Shown: positions 38,613 through 47,649, counted from the stretch's first letter. The stretch: 64,000 nt of DNA from Undibacterium_A arcticum (GCF_042660705.1 NZ_JBHSUQ010000001.1), one strand, 5' to 3'. Translations and numbers: made by a program. Notes: generated by a model from the sequence alone, not told the origin.

Positions 38613-39044
38613 ATGACCAATCAGATTACCTGCGAATTGTGTACCGAACTCGGCGCCGAGATCATCTATCAGGGCAAGGAATGGCATGTCGTGATGGTCG
38701 ACGATGTGCATTATCCCGGCTTCTGCCGCGTGATCTGGAACGATCACGTCAAGGAAATGACCGACCTGACGCCAGCCCAGCGCAACAGCCTGATGGACGC
38801 CGTATGGCAGGTGGAACAGGCGGTGCGTGAGGTGATGCAACCGGCCAAGATCAATCTGGCGACGCTCGGCAACAAGGTGCCACATCTGCATTGGCACGTC
38901 ATTCCGCGCTTCAGCGACGACGCGCATTTCCCGCTGCCGATTTGGGCCGAACCGAAACGGCTGGCAACGCCGGCCATGCTGGCGTCGCGCCAGGCGCTGC
39001 TGCCGGCATTGCGCAAGAACATCGCGCAACGTTTTGCGGCCTGA
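38613..39044 (+). CDS. HIT-family hydrolase
   Basis: The 143-residue protein carries the histidine triad HLHWHVIPRF (His91, 93 and 95), the catalytic centre for nucleotidyl hydrolysis in HIT proteins. CELC near the N-terminus may be a partial metal site. Length is somewhat above that of the shortest HIT proteins. The physiological nucleotide substrate is unknown. It is followed after 37 bases by a DUF971 gene, with ubiE next, and the three probably form a transcript group unless ubiE uses its own promoter. Confidence 0.92.
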   Translation: MTNQITCELCTELGAEIIYQGKEWHVVMVDDVHYPGFCRVIWNDHVKEMTDLTPAQRNSLMDAVWQVEQAVREVMQPAKINLATLGNKVPHLHWHVIPRFSDDAHFPLPIWAEPKRLATPAMLASRQALLPALRKNIAQRFAA

Positions 39045-39081
39045 ACCGACAATCACCGAGCAACTTTCAGGAACAATCAAC

Positions 39082-39525
39082 ATGGCCGGATCGAAACAGA
39101 CACCGCCGGGGCCGAGCCCCACCGAACTGACGGTGCGCAAGCAGTCGCGCGTGCTGGAAATCGGTTTCGATGACGGCGCTGCCTTCTCGTTGCCGTTCGA
39201 GTTGCTGCGCGTATATTCGCCATCGGCCGAAGTGCGCGGCCACGGGCCCGGCCAGGAAACGTTGCAGACCGGCATGCGTGAGGTCGAATTGGCGGCGCTG
39301 GAACCAGTCGGCAACTACGCGGTGCAACCGCAATTTTCCGACGGCCATAATACCGGCATCTACTCATGGGATTATCTGTACTGGCTGGGCGCCAATCAGA
39401 CCCAACTGTGGCAGGACTATCTGCAGCGCCTGCAGGCAGCAGGTTTCAGTGGAGAAAGTGGACGCGACGCGCCGATGGTTACGGCAGCGGCGGGTGGCGG
39501 CCATGCCTGCGGTCATCAGCACTAA
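39082..39525 (+). CDS. DUF971 (gamma-butyrobetaine hydroxylase-like N-terminal domain) protein
   Basis: The protein of 147 residues matches the DUF971 pattern: LTVRKQSRVLEIGFDDGAAF, LPFELLRVYSPSAEVRGHGP, VGNYAVQPQFSDGHNTGIYS and WDYLYWLG. This domain also forms the N-terminus of gamma-butyrobetaine hydroxylase and is found in Fe-S cluster related proteins. A His/Cys-rich tail (GGGHACGHQH) could bind metal. The role in bacteria is unsettled; linkage to ubiE is common in betaproteobacteria. Confidence 0.88.
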   Translation: MAGSKQTPPGPSPTELTVRKQSRVLEIGFDDGAAFSLPFELLRVYSPSAEVRGHGPGQETLQTGMREVELAALEPVGNYAVQPQFSDGHNTGIYSWDYLYWLGANQTQLWQDYLQRLQAAGFSGESGRDAPMVTAAAGGGHACGHQH

Positions 39526-39594
39526 GGCGCGCGCTCCGCGCCACGACAGGCCCGCGCCGGTTCCTGGATCGACATGATGGGCACTTGTAACTTG

Positions 39595-39600
39595 TATAAT
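39595..39600 (+). promoter_or_regulatory. Candidate -10 element for ubiE
   Basis: A consensus TATAAT lies 28 bases before the ubiE ATG. No good -35 hexamer sits at 17 bases, so this is tentative. Confidence 0.4.
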
Positions 39601-39628
39601 GGGATCTGATCCACGCGAGGCTGCCAGC

Positions 39629-40363
39629 ATGTCCAACACTACCCATTTCGGTTATAAAACCGTCGCTGAAGACGACAAGGTGCACAAGGTCGCCGAAGTC
39701 TTCCATTCCGTCGCCGCCAAATACGATGTGATGAACGATGTGATGTCGGTCGGCCTGCACCGGTTGTGGAAGATTTTCGCGATCGCGCAAGCGGCGGTGC
39801 GCCCCGGATTCAAGGTGCTCGATATCGCCGGCGGTACCGGCGATCTGGCCAAGGTATTTGCCAGGCAGGCCGGGCCCAGCGGGCAGGTCTGGCTGACCGA
39901 TATCAATGAATCGATGCTGCGCGTCGGCCGCGACCGGCTATTGAACAAGGGCCTGACGACCCCCATTTCCTTATGCGACGCCGAACACCTGCCGTTTCCG
40001 AATAATTATTTCGACCGGGTCAGCGTCGCCTTCGGTCTGCGCAACATGACACACAAGGATGGGGCGCTAGCCGAGATGCTGCGTGTGCTGAAACCCGGCG
40101 GAAAACTGCTGGTGCTGGAATTTTCCAAAGTATGGGAACCGTTGAGAAAGCCGTATGACGTGTATTCGTTCTCGGTGCTGCCGTGGATGGGGCAACAGAT
40201 AGCGAATGATGCCGACAGCTATCGCTACCTGGCCGAATCGATCCGCATGCATCCGGATCAGGAAACGCTGAAGAAAATGATGCAGGATGTCGGTTTCGAG
40301 CGCGTCGAGTACTTCAATCTGACTGCCGGTGTCGCAGCGTTGCACACCGGTATCAAACTTTAG
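39629..40363 (+). CDS. ubiE: Ubiquinone/menaquinone biosynthesis C-methyltransferase
   Basis: UbiE methylates the ring carbon of the 2-methoxy-benzoquinol intermediate using S-adenosylmethionine. The SAM-binding motif is VLDIAGGTGDLAKVFARQ, with the family signatures YDVMNDVMSVGLHRLWK and RVSVAFGLRNMTHKDGAL. The ATG at 39629 (MSNTTHFGYKTV) gives 244 residues, normal length. Genes for ubiJ and ubiB lie 1.1 kb downstream in the same direction. Confidence 0.97.
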   Translation: MSNTTHFGYKTVAEDDKVHKVAEVFHSVAAKYDVMNDVMSVGLHRLWKIFAIAQAAVRPGFKVLDIAGGTGDLAKVFARQAGPSGQVWLTDINESMLRVGRDRLLNKGLTTPISLCDAEHLPFPNNYFDRVSVAFGLRNMTHKDGALAEMLRVLKPGGKLLVLEFSKVWEPLRKPYDVYSFSVLPWMGQQIANDADSYRYLAESIRMHPDQETLKKMMQDVGFERVEYFNLTAGVAALHTGIKL

Positions 40364-40365
40364 GA

Positions 40366-41358
40366 ATGTTGATGAAAAAATTATTTATTGCCGTGATGAT
40401 TGCCGCGACCTCGCTGTCGCTGATGGTCGGTGATGCAGCTGCCCGTCGCCTCGGTGGCGGCAGCTCCATCGGGCGCCAGTCGCAAACCGTCAGCCGTCAG
40501 GCTACGGCGCCAGCCCCGACCCAGACTTCGAAGACCGCGGCACCTGCCGCCGCACCTTCGGCCGCACCTGCAACGGCAGCTGCAACGGCGCCGGTCGCGC
40601 CGAAACCGGCCAGCGCCTGGAAGGGAATGCTGGGCGGCGCCTTGCTCGGTCTCGGCGCCGGCGCGCTGCTGTCGCATTTCGGCATGGGCGGCGCGATGGG
40701 CGGCATGCTCGGATCGTTGTTGATGATCGCCTTGCTGGGTGTTGCCGCAATGTTCGTGGTGCGCATGTTCCGCAACAAGGCTAGTGCTGCCAGCCCGATG
40801 GCACCGGCTTTCGGCGGTGAAGGATATGCACCGTTCAGTACGCCGGAAATCGGCTCACGCATCGAGCCGCCAGTGCAGCCGAGCGCGTTGCAGGCGATCC
40901 CGTCGCAGGCGACCCCATCTCTGGCGACCCCATCCGCTGCCGCCGCCGCGACAGCCGTGACCACCGCCGCCGCGCCGTGGGGCGTGCCGGCAGATTTCGA
41001 CACCGCAGGTTTCCTGCGCACCGCCAAAACATATTTCATCCGGCTTCAGGCGGCCTGGGACAAGGCCGATAACAATGACATCCGCGAATTCACGACGCCC
41101 GAGATGTATGCCGAACTGAAGCTGCAGGTGCAGGAGCGCGGCGCGACCCCCAACAATACCGACGTGGTGTCGCTCAATGCCGACCTGCTCGGGCTGGAAA
41201 CTGTGGGCAGCGACCACCTGGCCAGCGTCAAATTTAGCGGGATGATCAAGGAATCGGCAGAGGCAGCGGCCGAACCGTTTGCCGAAGTCTGGAACCTGAC
41301 GAAGCCGATGTCCGGGCAGGGCGGCTGGCTGCTGGCGGGTATCCAGCAACTGTCCTGA
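40366..41358 (+). CDS. Tim44-like domain protein, membrane-anchored
   Basis: The 330-residue protein has an N-terminal signal or anchor (KKLFIAVMIAATSLSLMVG), a long Ala/Pro/Thr-rich stretch, and a Gly-rich hydrophobic hairpin (LLGLGAGALLSHFGMGGAMG then LLMIALLGVAAMFVV). The C-terminal globular domain of Tim44/MRPL45 type includes FDTAGFLRTAKTYFIRLQAA and ends in AEVWNLTKPMSGQGGWLLAG. It is commonly found between ubiE and ubiJ-ubiB in this order. The function is unknown; a lipid- or protein-binding role is inferred from the fold. It starts two bases after the ubiE stop. Confidence 0.88.
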   Translation: MLMKKLFIAVMIAATSLSLMVGDAAARRLGGGSSIGRQSQTVSRQATAPAPTQTSKTAAPAAAPSAAPATAAATAPVAPKPASAWKGMLGGALLGLGAGALLSHFGMGGAMGGMLGSLLMIALLGVAAMFVVRMFRNKASAASPMAPAFGGEGYAPFSTPEIGSRIEPPVQPSALQAIPSQATPSLATPSAAAAATAVTTAAAPWGVPADFDTAGFLRTAKTYFIRLQAAWDKADNNDIREFTTPEMYAELKLQVQERGATPNNTDVVSLNADLLGLETVGSDHLASVKFSGMIKESAEAAAEPFAEVWNLTKPMSGQGGWLLAGIQQLS

Positions 41359-41428
41359 CCGGTCGGCCGAACTCGCCGGCACTCACAGACACGCGCCAGA
41401 CCCAGCGCGCAAGCTGGTAAACTCGAAG

Positions 41429-41455
41429 CCGCTCGTGCAGTCACGGGCGGTTTTT
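41429..41455 (+). terminator. Rho-independent terminator after the Tim44-like gene
   Basis: CCGCTCGTG and CACGGGCGG form a 9-bp stem (one G-T pair) with a four-base loop, followed by TTTTT, 71 bases after the stop codon. Confidence 0.8.
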
Positions 41456-41488
41456 CTTTGGTCCTGATCCCTGTCCCTATCCCTGTCA

Positions 41489-42071
41489 ATGCTGCCATCC
41501 ATACTGTTCGCCGGGCTCCATGCCGCCATCAATCATTTGCTGGCCCAGGAAGACTGGGCGCGCGTGAAACTCGTACAGCACGCCGGCAAACTCGCTTGCG
41601 TGGACGCCGGCCTGTTCGCCGTCAGGCTGAAGGTCGGGGCCGACGGCATGCTGGAAACCGCTACCGGCGATGAGCCGGCGCAGGTGACGATACGGGTCAA
41701 GCTGTCGGACCTGCCGCTGATCCTGCACGATCGCGAACATGCGTTTTCGTATGTGAAGATCGAAGGCGACGCCGATTTCGCGAATACGATTTCGCAGCTG
41801 AGTCAGTCCATGCGCTGGGACGCGGAGCACGATCTGAGCAAAGTGGTCGGCGATATCGCCGCCACCCGCATCGTGTCTGGTGCGAAGGAGATGGCCAGCA
41901 GTGCCCGCATGGCGCAACAAACTGGCGGAGAATATCGCCGAGTATTTTCTGGAAGAAAACCCGATGTTGCTGCGGCCCCAGACGGTCGAGGATTTCGCGG
42001 CCGAGGTCGGCAAGACGCGTGATGATGTGGAGCGGCTGGCAAAGCGCATCGAGAAACTGGAAAGAGTCTGA
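41489..42071 (+). CDS. ubiJ: Ubiquinone biosynthesis accessory factor UbiJ (SCP2 domain), frame broken at an A run
   Basis: UbiJ binds ubiquinone intermediates through an SCP2 lipid-binding fold and organises the Ubi complex. The first frame gives INHLLAQEDWARVKLVQHAG and VTIRVKLSDLPLIL; the second continues KLAENIAEYFLEENPMLL to a coiled-coil end (DDVERLAKRIEKLERV). The break is at 41919-41921: CAACAAACTGG reads Q-Q-K-L-A-E if AAA becomes AAAAA. Corrected length is 194 residues. Its stop overlaps the ubiB start (TGATG), so translation must run through for coupling, which argues that the break is not real or is very recent. Confidence 0.85.
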
Positions 42072-43639
42072 TGTTGTTCAAATTCCTGAGGCTGTTCAAG
42101 ATTGCGCGGGTCGCGATTCGTTACGGACTGGACGAAATCGCGATCTCCGGCTTCGACGTGCCGCGCACCGCGAAGCTGATCGAGACCCTGATCTTCTGGC
42201 GCGACATTTCGGCGCCGCGCGGCGTGCGTCTGCGGCAGGCGCTGGAAGATCTCGGCCCGATCTTCGTCAAGTTCGGACAGGTGCTGTCGACCCGTCGCGA
42301 CCTGATGCCGGCCGATATCGCCGATGAGCTGGCCCTGTTGCAGGATCGCGTGCCGCCGTTTGATTCCGATCTCGCGATTGCCCAAATTACGAAATCGCTG
42401 GGCGACCATCCGGCAGAGCTGTTTGCCAGTTTCGAGCGGATTCCCGTGGCGTCGGCCTCGATCGCGCAAGTCCATTTCGCCGTCCTGAAAGACGGTCGCG
42501 ATGTCGCGGTCAAGGTCCTGCGCCCCGGCATGAAAAAATCGATCGACGAGGACGTCGAGCTGATGCACATCGCCGCGCAGTGGGTGGAACGGCTGTGGGC
42601 CGACGGCAAACGCCTGAAGCCAAGAGAAGTGGTCGCCGAGTTTGACAAATACCTGCATGACGAACTGGACCTGATGCGCGAGGCGGCCAACGCCAGCCAG
42701 TTGCGCCGCAACTTTGCCGATTCCGATCTGCTGGCGGTGCCGGAAATGTTCTGGGATTATTGTTCCAGCAGCGTGATCGTGATGGAGCGCATGCACGGCA
42801 TCCCGGTATCGCAAACCGAGCGCCTGATCGAGGCCGGCATCGACATGAAAAAATTGTCGCGCGACGGCGTGGAAATCTTCTTCACGCAGGTGTTTCGCGA
42901 CGGCTTTTTTCATGCCGACATGCATCCCGGCAACATCCTGGTGTCGACCGACCCGGCCACGTTCGGCCGCTATATCGCGCTCGACTTCGGCATCGTCGGC
43001 ACCCTGACCGACTTCGACAAGGATTACCTGTCGCAGAATTTTCTGGCGTTTTTCCGGCGCGACTACAAACGGGTTGCCGAGGCGCACATCGAATCGGGCT
43101 GGGCGCCGAAGAATACCCGGGTCGATGAGCTGGAATCGGCGGTGCGCGCCTGCTGCGAACCGATTTTCGACCGGCCCTTGAAAGACATCTCGTTCGGCCA
43201 GATTCTGCTGCGGCTGTTCCAGACCTCGCGCCGCTTCAACGTCGAAGTGCAGCCGCAACTGGTGCTGCTGCAAAAGACCCTGCTCAATATCGAGGGATTG
43301 GGGCGCCAGCTCGACCCCGAGCTCGATCTATGGAAGACCGCCAAGCCCTATCTGGAGCGCTGGATGACGCAGCAGATCGGCTGGCGCGGCATGCTGGAGC
43401 GGCTCAAGACGGAGGCGCCGGGCTATGCCCATATCCTGCCGCAATTGCCGCGACTGCTGCATCAGGCGTTGAAAGTGACGGTCGAGCCGCAGCAGCGCGA
43501 TGCCGAATTGCTGAAGCATCTGATCGCCGAGCAGAAGCGCACCAATTTGCTGCTTGGCTTCGCGGTGTATGTCGGCGGCGGCTTGCTGGCCGGCGTGCTG
43601 ATCACGCAGATCGTCGTGCGCTGGCATTACCTGTTCTGA
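42071..43639 (+). CDS. ubiB: Ubiquinone biosynthesis regulatory protein kinase UbiB
   Basis: UbiB is an atypical kinase/ATPase of the ABC1/ADCK family needed for ubiquinone synthesis. It has the family's KxGQ motif (FVKFGQVLSTRRDLMP), the Ala-rich loop ASIAQVHFAVLKDGRDVAVK, DLMREAANASQLRRNF and the metal-binding region HADMHPGNILVS with DFGIVG. Two hydrophobic segments at the C-terminus (LLLGFAVYVGGGLLAGVLIT) anchor it in the inner membrane. Length 522, normal. It overlaps ubiJ by one base. Confidence 0.97.
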   Translation: MLFKFLRLFKIARVAIRYGLDEIAISGFDVPRTAKLIETLIFWRDISAPRGVRLRQALEDLGPIFVKFGQVLSTRRDLMPADIADELALLQDRVPPFDSDLAIAQITKSLGDHPAELFASFERIPVASASIAQVHFAVLKDGRDVAVKVLRPGMKKSIDEDVELMHIAAQWVERLWADGKRLKPREVVAEFDKYLHDELDLMREAANASQLRRNFADSDLLAVPEMFWDYCSSSVIVMERMHGIPVSQTERLIEAGIDMKKLSRDGVEIFFTQVFRDGFFHADMHPGNILVSTDPATFGRYIALDFGIVGTLTDFDKDYLSQNFLAFFRRDYKRVAEAHIESGWAPKNTRVDELESAVRACCEPIFDRPLKDISFGQILLRLFQTSRRFNVEVQPQLVLLQKTLLNIEGLGRQLDPELDLWKTAKPYLERWMTQQIGWRGMLERLKTEAPGYAHILPQLPRLLHQALKVTVEPQQRDAELLKHLIAEQKRTNLLLGFAVYVGGGLLAGVLITQIVVRWHYLF

Positions 43640-43668
43640 GCCGCATACGGATTGAACGCCCCAGCAGC

Positions 43669-44280
43669 ATGAAAAACTTCGATACACGTGACTCCAGCAC
43701 GCCCGATTTCTGGAGTGAACGATTCCAGCAGCGGTTTACGCCCTGGGACAAGGGCGGTGTGCCGCTCGCGCTCAAGCAATTTGTGGCGACAGCCAGTCCG
43801 GTCAGCATCCTGATCCCCGGTTGCGGCAGCGGTTATGAAGTGGCCTTCCTGGGCGAGCAGGGCTGGGATGTCACCGCGATCGATTTTTCACCGGCTGCCG
43901 TAGCGGCGGCGCAGGCGGTGCTCGGCCCTTGGGCACAGCGCGTGCTGCAGGCGGATTTTTTCAGTTTCACACCGAGCTCGCCGCTGCACTGCATCTACGA
44001 GCGTGCCTTCCTGTGTGCGTTGCCGCGCCGGATGTGGCCGGCGGTCGCCGCACGCTGGGCAGAATTGCTACCGGTGGGCGGCTTGTTGATCGGTTTCTTC
44101 TTTCTCGATCCGGCGGTCGATGCAGCGCATCCGACCGGGCCGCCGTTCGCGCTCACGCAGTTGGAGCTCGATGCCTTGCTGGCGCCGAGCTTCGAGCGGG
44201 TTGCCGATGACGCGGTGACCGATTCGATCCCGGTGTTTGCCGGCAAGGAGCGCTGGCAGATCTGGCGCCGCAAACCCTGA
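43669..44280 (+). CDS. SAM-dependent methyltransferase, TPMT (thiopurine) family
   Basis: The 203-residue protein starts MKNFDTRDSSTPDFWSERFQ and keeps the TPMT layout: RFTPWDKGGVPLALKQF, the SAM motif ILIPGCGSGYEVAFLGEQGW, VTAIDFSPAAVAAAQ, and an aromatic ERAFLCALPRRMWPAVAARW. Such enzymes methylate sulfur, selenium or tellurium compounds; the physiological substrate here is unknown. The ATG at 43669 is preceded by CAGCAG only, so the ribosome site is weak. It follows ubiB by 29 bases. Confidence 0.9.
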   Translation: MKNFDTRDSSTPDFWSERFQQRFTPWDKGGVPLALKQFVATASPVSILIPGCGSGYEVAFLGEQGWDVTAIDFSPAAVAAAQAVLGPWAQRVLQADFFSFTPSSPLHCIYERAFLCALPRRMWPAVAARWAELLPVGGLLIGFFFLDPAVDAAHPTGPPFALTQLELDALLAPSFERVADDAVTDSIPVFAGKERWQIWRRKP

Positions 44281-44351
44281 CCCAAGCGTCCCCGGCCGGC
44301 AGGGCGATTGCATGAAGAACCGCATGAACATTGGCGCTGCCGGGTTGAGTT

Positions 44352-44573
44352 CCCTCCTCTCCTTCGACAAGCTCAGGACATGCTTGCAGGGGGGAGGGTT
44401 AGGGGCGAAGCAGGGAATTCAGGAGGCATGCCTCCTGCCTGCATAGCGGTATCCGCCTGCAAGCGGATATGCGCACTGCAAGTGGGGGGTGCGGTCGATG
44501 AATGATGCATGTTGCCGATCGACCGTCCTACCCCCATCCCAACCTTCCCCCTGCAAGGGGGAAGGGGCGAGAA
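44352..44573. repeat. Dispersed intergenic repeat, copy 2
   Basis: A second copy of the repeat at 38328-38522: GCAGGGAATTC block, short variable palindrome (GGAGGCATGCCTCC), AGCGGTATCCGCCTGCAAGC, and CCCCCTGCAAGGGGGAAGG outer arm. The left arm here is interrupted by TTCGACAAGCTCAGGACATG. It takes up about half of the 411-base gap before the FmdB gene. Confidence 0.75.
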
Positions 44574-44651
44574 GCCTTAGCCTGCAACGATCTTCGTGCG
44601 ATTGCCCTGCCCCGGCCGGCCTCCAATCCCGTAGAAGCTCGAAAAAACCTT

Positions 44652-44657
44652 TATAAT
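44652..44657 (+). promoter_or_regulatory. Candidate -10 element for the FmdB gene
   Basis: A consensus TATAAT lies 35 bases before the FmdB ATG, just beyond the dispersed repeat. The -35 region is not clear. Confidence 0.45.
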
Positions 44658-44691
44658 TCAGGGTTTTGAATGATTTTCGCGGAGTTTTTCG

Positions 44692-45069
44692 ATGCCAATT
44701 TACGCTTACCGCTGTGATGCGTGTGGTTTTGCCAAGGATGTGTTGCAGAAGATGTCCGATGCGCCGTTGACCGACTGTCTGTCGTGCGGCAAACCGGCGT
44801 TCAAAAAACAAGTCACCGCAGCGGGCTTTCAGTTGAAGGGTTCCGGCTGGTATGTCACGGATTTCCGCGGCGGTTCGGGCGGTACTTCGGCGCCTGCTGC
44901 CAGTCCGGCGGCAGAATCGGGTGCCGCTGCCAGCACACCGGCCCCTGCCACTGCGTCAGCGGCGCCGGCCACATCAGACAAGCCGGCCAGCAGCGGTACC
45001 AGCGGTACCAGCGGTACCAGCGGTCCCAGCGGTCCCAGCGGTCCCAGCGGTACTACTGCTGCTGCCTGA
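44692..45069 (+). CDS. FmdB-family zinc-ribbon protein with repetitive tail
   Basis: The first 60 residues are a complete FmdB zinc ribbon (MPIYAYRCDACGF with Cys8 and Cys11, then CLSCG with Cys29 and Cys32) and GSGWYVTDFRGG. FmdB-type proteins are small putative regulators of unknown target. The remaining half is low-complexity Ala/Pro/Ser/Gly, ending in SGTSGTSGTSGPSGPSGPSG encoded by perfect 9-base tandem repeats. The gene heads a probable transcript with the DUF502 and aspS genes. Confidence 0.9.
   Translation: MPIYAYRCDACGFAKDVLQKMSDAPLTDCLSCGKPAFKKQVTAAGFQLKGSGWYVTDFRGGSGGTSAPAASPAAESGAAASTPAPATASAAPATSDKPASSGTSGTSGTSGPSGPSGPSGTTAAA
44992..45054 (+). repeat. Seven tandem 9-nt repeats in the FmdB gene tail
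   Basis: Three copies of AGCGGTACC, three of AGCGGTCCC and one AGCGGTACT follow in frame, coding Ser-Gly-Thr or Ser-Gly-Pro. The copy number can change without shifting the frame. Confidence 0.95.
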
Positions 45070-45122
45070 TCGCGTCCAGGCCGCTTTAACGCCGACATTG
45101 AATCACAATCACCCTGGACGCC

Positions 45123-45737
45123 ATGCGTAAATATTTCATCACCGGATTGCTGATTCTGGTCCCGCTCGCGATCACGCTGTGGGTCCTGAACCTGATCATC
45201 GGCACCATGGATCAGTCGCTGCTGCTGTTGCCCGAGCGTTGGCGTCCGGAACACCTGATCGGTTTCCACATTCCTGGGCTGGGCACGATCCTGACGCTCT
45301 TGATCATCTTCTTCACCGGGCTGCTGGCCCAGAATTTCATTGGCAACTATGTGGTCGGAATATGGGAAGCGCTGCTCAGGCGCATCCCGGTGGTGAACTC
45401 GATCTATTCCAGTGTCAAGCAGGTGTCCGACACACTGTTTTCTTCGTCCGGCAATGCCTTCCGCAAGGCGCTGCTGGTGCAATATCCGCGTCAGGGATCA
45501 TGGACCATCGCGTTCCTGACCGGCACCCCGGGTGGCGATGTCAAGAATCACCTGCAGGGCGATTTCGTCAGCGTGTACGTGCCAACTACGCCGAATCCGA
45601 CCTCCGGATTCTTCCTGATGATGCCGCGTGAAGACGTGATCGAACTCGACATGAATGTCGATGAAGCGCTGAAATATATTGTATCGATGGGTGTGGTGGC
45701 GCCGGGTCAGGCGGTCGCCGCACCTGTTAAAAACTAA
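45123..45737 (+). CDS. DUF502 inner-membrane protein
   Basis: The 204-residue protein has two N-terminal membrane segments (YFITGLLILVPLAITLWVL and TILTLLIIFFTGLLAQNFIG), then the DUF502 core: PVVNSIYSSVKQVSDTLFSS, VSVYVPTTPNPTSGFFLMMP and DEALKYIVSMGVV. The function of DUF502 is unknown. It lies between the FmdB gene and aspS, a conserved order in betaproteobacteria. Confidence 0.93.
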   Translation: MRKYFITGLLILVPLAITLWVLNLIIGTMDQSLLLLPERWRPEHLIGFHIPGLGTILTLLIIFFTGLLAQNFIGNYVVGIWEALLRRIPVVNSIYSSVKQVSDTLFSSSGNAFRKALLVQYPRQGSWTIAFLTGTPGGDVKNHLQGDFVSVYVPTTPNPTSGFFLMMPREDVIELDMNVDEALKYIVSMGVVAPGQAVAAPVKN

Positions 45738-45791
45738 AATTAAAATCAAGATTACAACCGAATCACTTTTTGAATCCAGACTGGTAAATCT

Positions 45792-47597
45792 ATGTCCATG
45801 CGTACCCACTACTGCGGCCTCACCACTGAGGCGCTACTTGGTCAAACCGTCAGCCTGTGCGGCTGGGTGCATCGCCGGCGCGATCACGGCGGTGTCATTT
45901 TCATCGACCTGCGCGACCGCGAAGGCCTGGTGCAGGTTGTCTGCAACCCGGAGCAGGCCGAGGTATTCAAGACTGCCGAGCATGTGCGCAACGAGTTCTG
46001 CCTGCGCGTTACCGGTGTCGTCAGCAACCGTCTGGAAGGCACCGTCAATACCAACCTGAAGTCCGGCAAGGTCGAAGTCGTCTGCAGCCAGCTCGAAGTG
46101 CTGAATCCGTCGGTCACGCCACCGTTCCAGATGGACGACGACAACTTGTCCGAGACGACGCGCCTGACGCATCGCGTGCTCGACCTGCGCCGCCCGCAGA
46201 TGCAGAACAATCTGCGCCTGCGCTACAAGGTGACGATGGAAGTGCGCAAGTTTCTCGACGCCAACGGCTTTATCGACATCGAGACACCGATGCTGACCAA
46301 GTCGACCCCGGAAGGTGCGCGCGACTATCTGGTGCCGTCGCGCGTCAACGCCGGCCACTTCTTCGCGCTGCCGCAGTCGCCGCAGCTGTTCAAGCAGCTG
46401 CTGATGGTCGCCAACTTCGACCGTTATTACCAGATCACCAAATGCTTCCGCGATGAAGATCTGCGCGCCGACCGCCAGCCGGAATTCACCCAGATCGACT
46501 GCGAAACCTCGTTCATGAACGAACAGGAAATCCGCGACATATTCGAAAACATGATCCGCCTGGTGTTCAAGAACACGCTCGACATCGACCTGCCGAACCC
46601 GTTCCCGGTGATGGACTACGTGCAGGCAATGGGCATGTACGGTTCCGACAAGCCCGACATGCGCGTCAAGCTCGAATTCACCGACCTGACCGCAGTGATG
46701 AAGGATGTCGACTTCAAGGTGTTCAGTGGCGCCGCCAACATGGTCGGCGGCCGCGTGGTCGGCCTGCGCATCCCTGGCGGTGGCGCGATGCCGCGCTCCG
46801 AGATCGACGCCTACACCCAGTTCGTCGCGATCTACGGCGCCAAGGGCCTGGCCTACATCAAGGTCAACGAAAACAACAAGGGCCGTGAAGGCCTGCAATC
46901 GCCGATCGTGAAAAACCTGCACGACGCGGCGCTGGCCCAGATCATTGCGCTGACCGGCGCCCAGGACGGCGACCTGATCTTCTTCGGCGCCGACAAGGCC
47001 AAGGTTGTCAACGACGCGATCGGCGCGCTGCGCGTGAAGATCGGTCATTCCGACTTCGGCCGGAAAGTCGGCCTGTTCGACGACGCCTGGCGCCCGCTGT
47101 GGGTGATCGACTTCCCGATGTTTGAATATGACGACGACAATGATCGTTGGACGGCGACCCATCATCCGTTCACCGCGCCGAAGGACGGCCACGAAGACTA
47201 CATGGAAACCGATCCGGGCCGCTGCATTTCCAAGGCCTACGACATGGTGCTGAACGGCTGGGAACTGGGCGGCGGCTCGGTGCGTATCCACCGCGCCGAG
47301 GTGCAGAGCAAGGTGTTCCGTGCGCTCAAGATCGAGGCCGAGGAAGCGCAGCTCAAGTTCGGCTTCCTGCTCGACGCGCTGCAATACGGCGCGCCGCCGC
47401 ACGGTGGTCTGGCATTCGGTCTCGACCGGATCGTCACCATGATGACCGGCGCCGAGTCGATCCGCGACGTGATCGCGTTCCCGAAAACCCAGCGCGCACA
47501 ATGCCTGCTGACCCAGGCGCCGTCGGTAGTGGATGAGAAGCAATTGCGCGAGTTGCACATCCGTCTGCGCGCAGTGGAACCGGCCGTGAAGGCCTGA
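45792..47597 (+). CDS. aspS: Aspartyl-tRNA synthetase
   Basis: The 601-residue class II synthetase has the N-terminal OB-fold anticodon domain (GWVHRRRDHGGVIFIDLRDR), motif 2 (FRDEDLRADRQPEFTQIDCE), the bacterial insertion (GAD) domain, and motif 3 (GLAFGLDRIVTMMTG). It charges tRNA-Asp and, in bacteria without asparaginyl-tRNA synthetase, also tRNA-Asn; which applies here cannot be told from the window. The ATG at 45792 follows the DUF502 stop by 54 bases. A strong terminator follows. Confidence 0.97.
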   Translation: MSMRTHYCGLTTEALLGQTVSLCGWVHRRRDHGGVIFIDLRDREGLVQVVCNPEQAEVFKTAEHVRNEFCLRVTGVVSNRLEGTVNTNLKSGKVEVVCSQLEVLNPSVTPPFQMDDDNLSETTRLTHRVLDLRRPQMQNNLRLRYKVTMEVRKFLDANGFIDIETPMLTKSTPEGARDYLVPSRVNAGHFFALPQSPQLFKQLLMVANFDRYYQITKCFRDEDLRADRQPEFTQIDCETSFMNEQEIRDIFENMIRLVFKNTLDIDLPNPFPVMDYVQAMGMYGSDKPDMRVKLEFTDLTAVMKDVDFKVFSGAANMVGGRVVGLRIPGGGAMPRSEIDAYTQFVAIYGAKGLAYIKVNENNKGREGLQSPIVKNLHDAALAQIIALTGAQDGDLIFFGADKAKVVNDAIGALRVKIGHSDFGRKVGLFDDAWRPLWVIDFPMFEYDDDNDRWTATHHPFTAPKDGHEDYMETDPGRCISKAYDMVLNGWELGGGSVRIHRAEVQSKVFRALKIEAEEAQLKFGFLLDALQYGAPPHGGLAFGLDRIVTMMTGAESIRDVIAFPKTQRAQCLLTQAPSVVDEKQLRELHIRLRAVEPAVKA

Positions 47598-47620
47598 GCC
47601 CCTCGCTTTGCGGCATAATC

Positions 47621-47649
47621 AAAGGCGCGGATTTCCGCGCCTTTTTTTT
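47621..47649 (+). terminator. Rho-independent terminator of aspS
   Basis: AAAGGCGCGG and CCGCGCCTTT form a 10-bp stem with a four-base loop, followed by a long T run. Confidence 0.95.
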
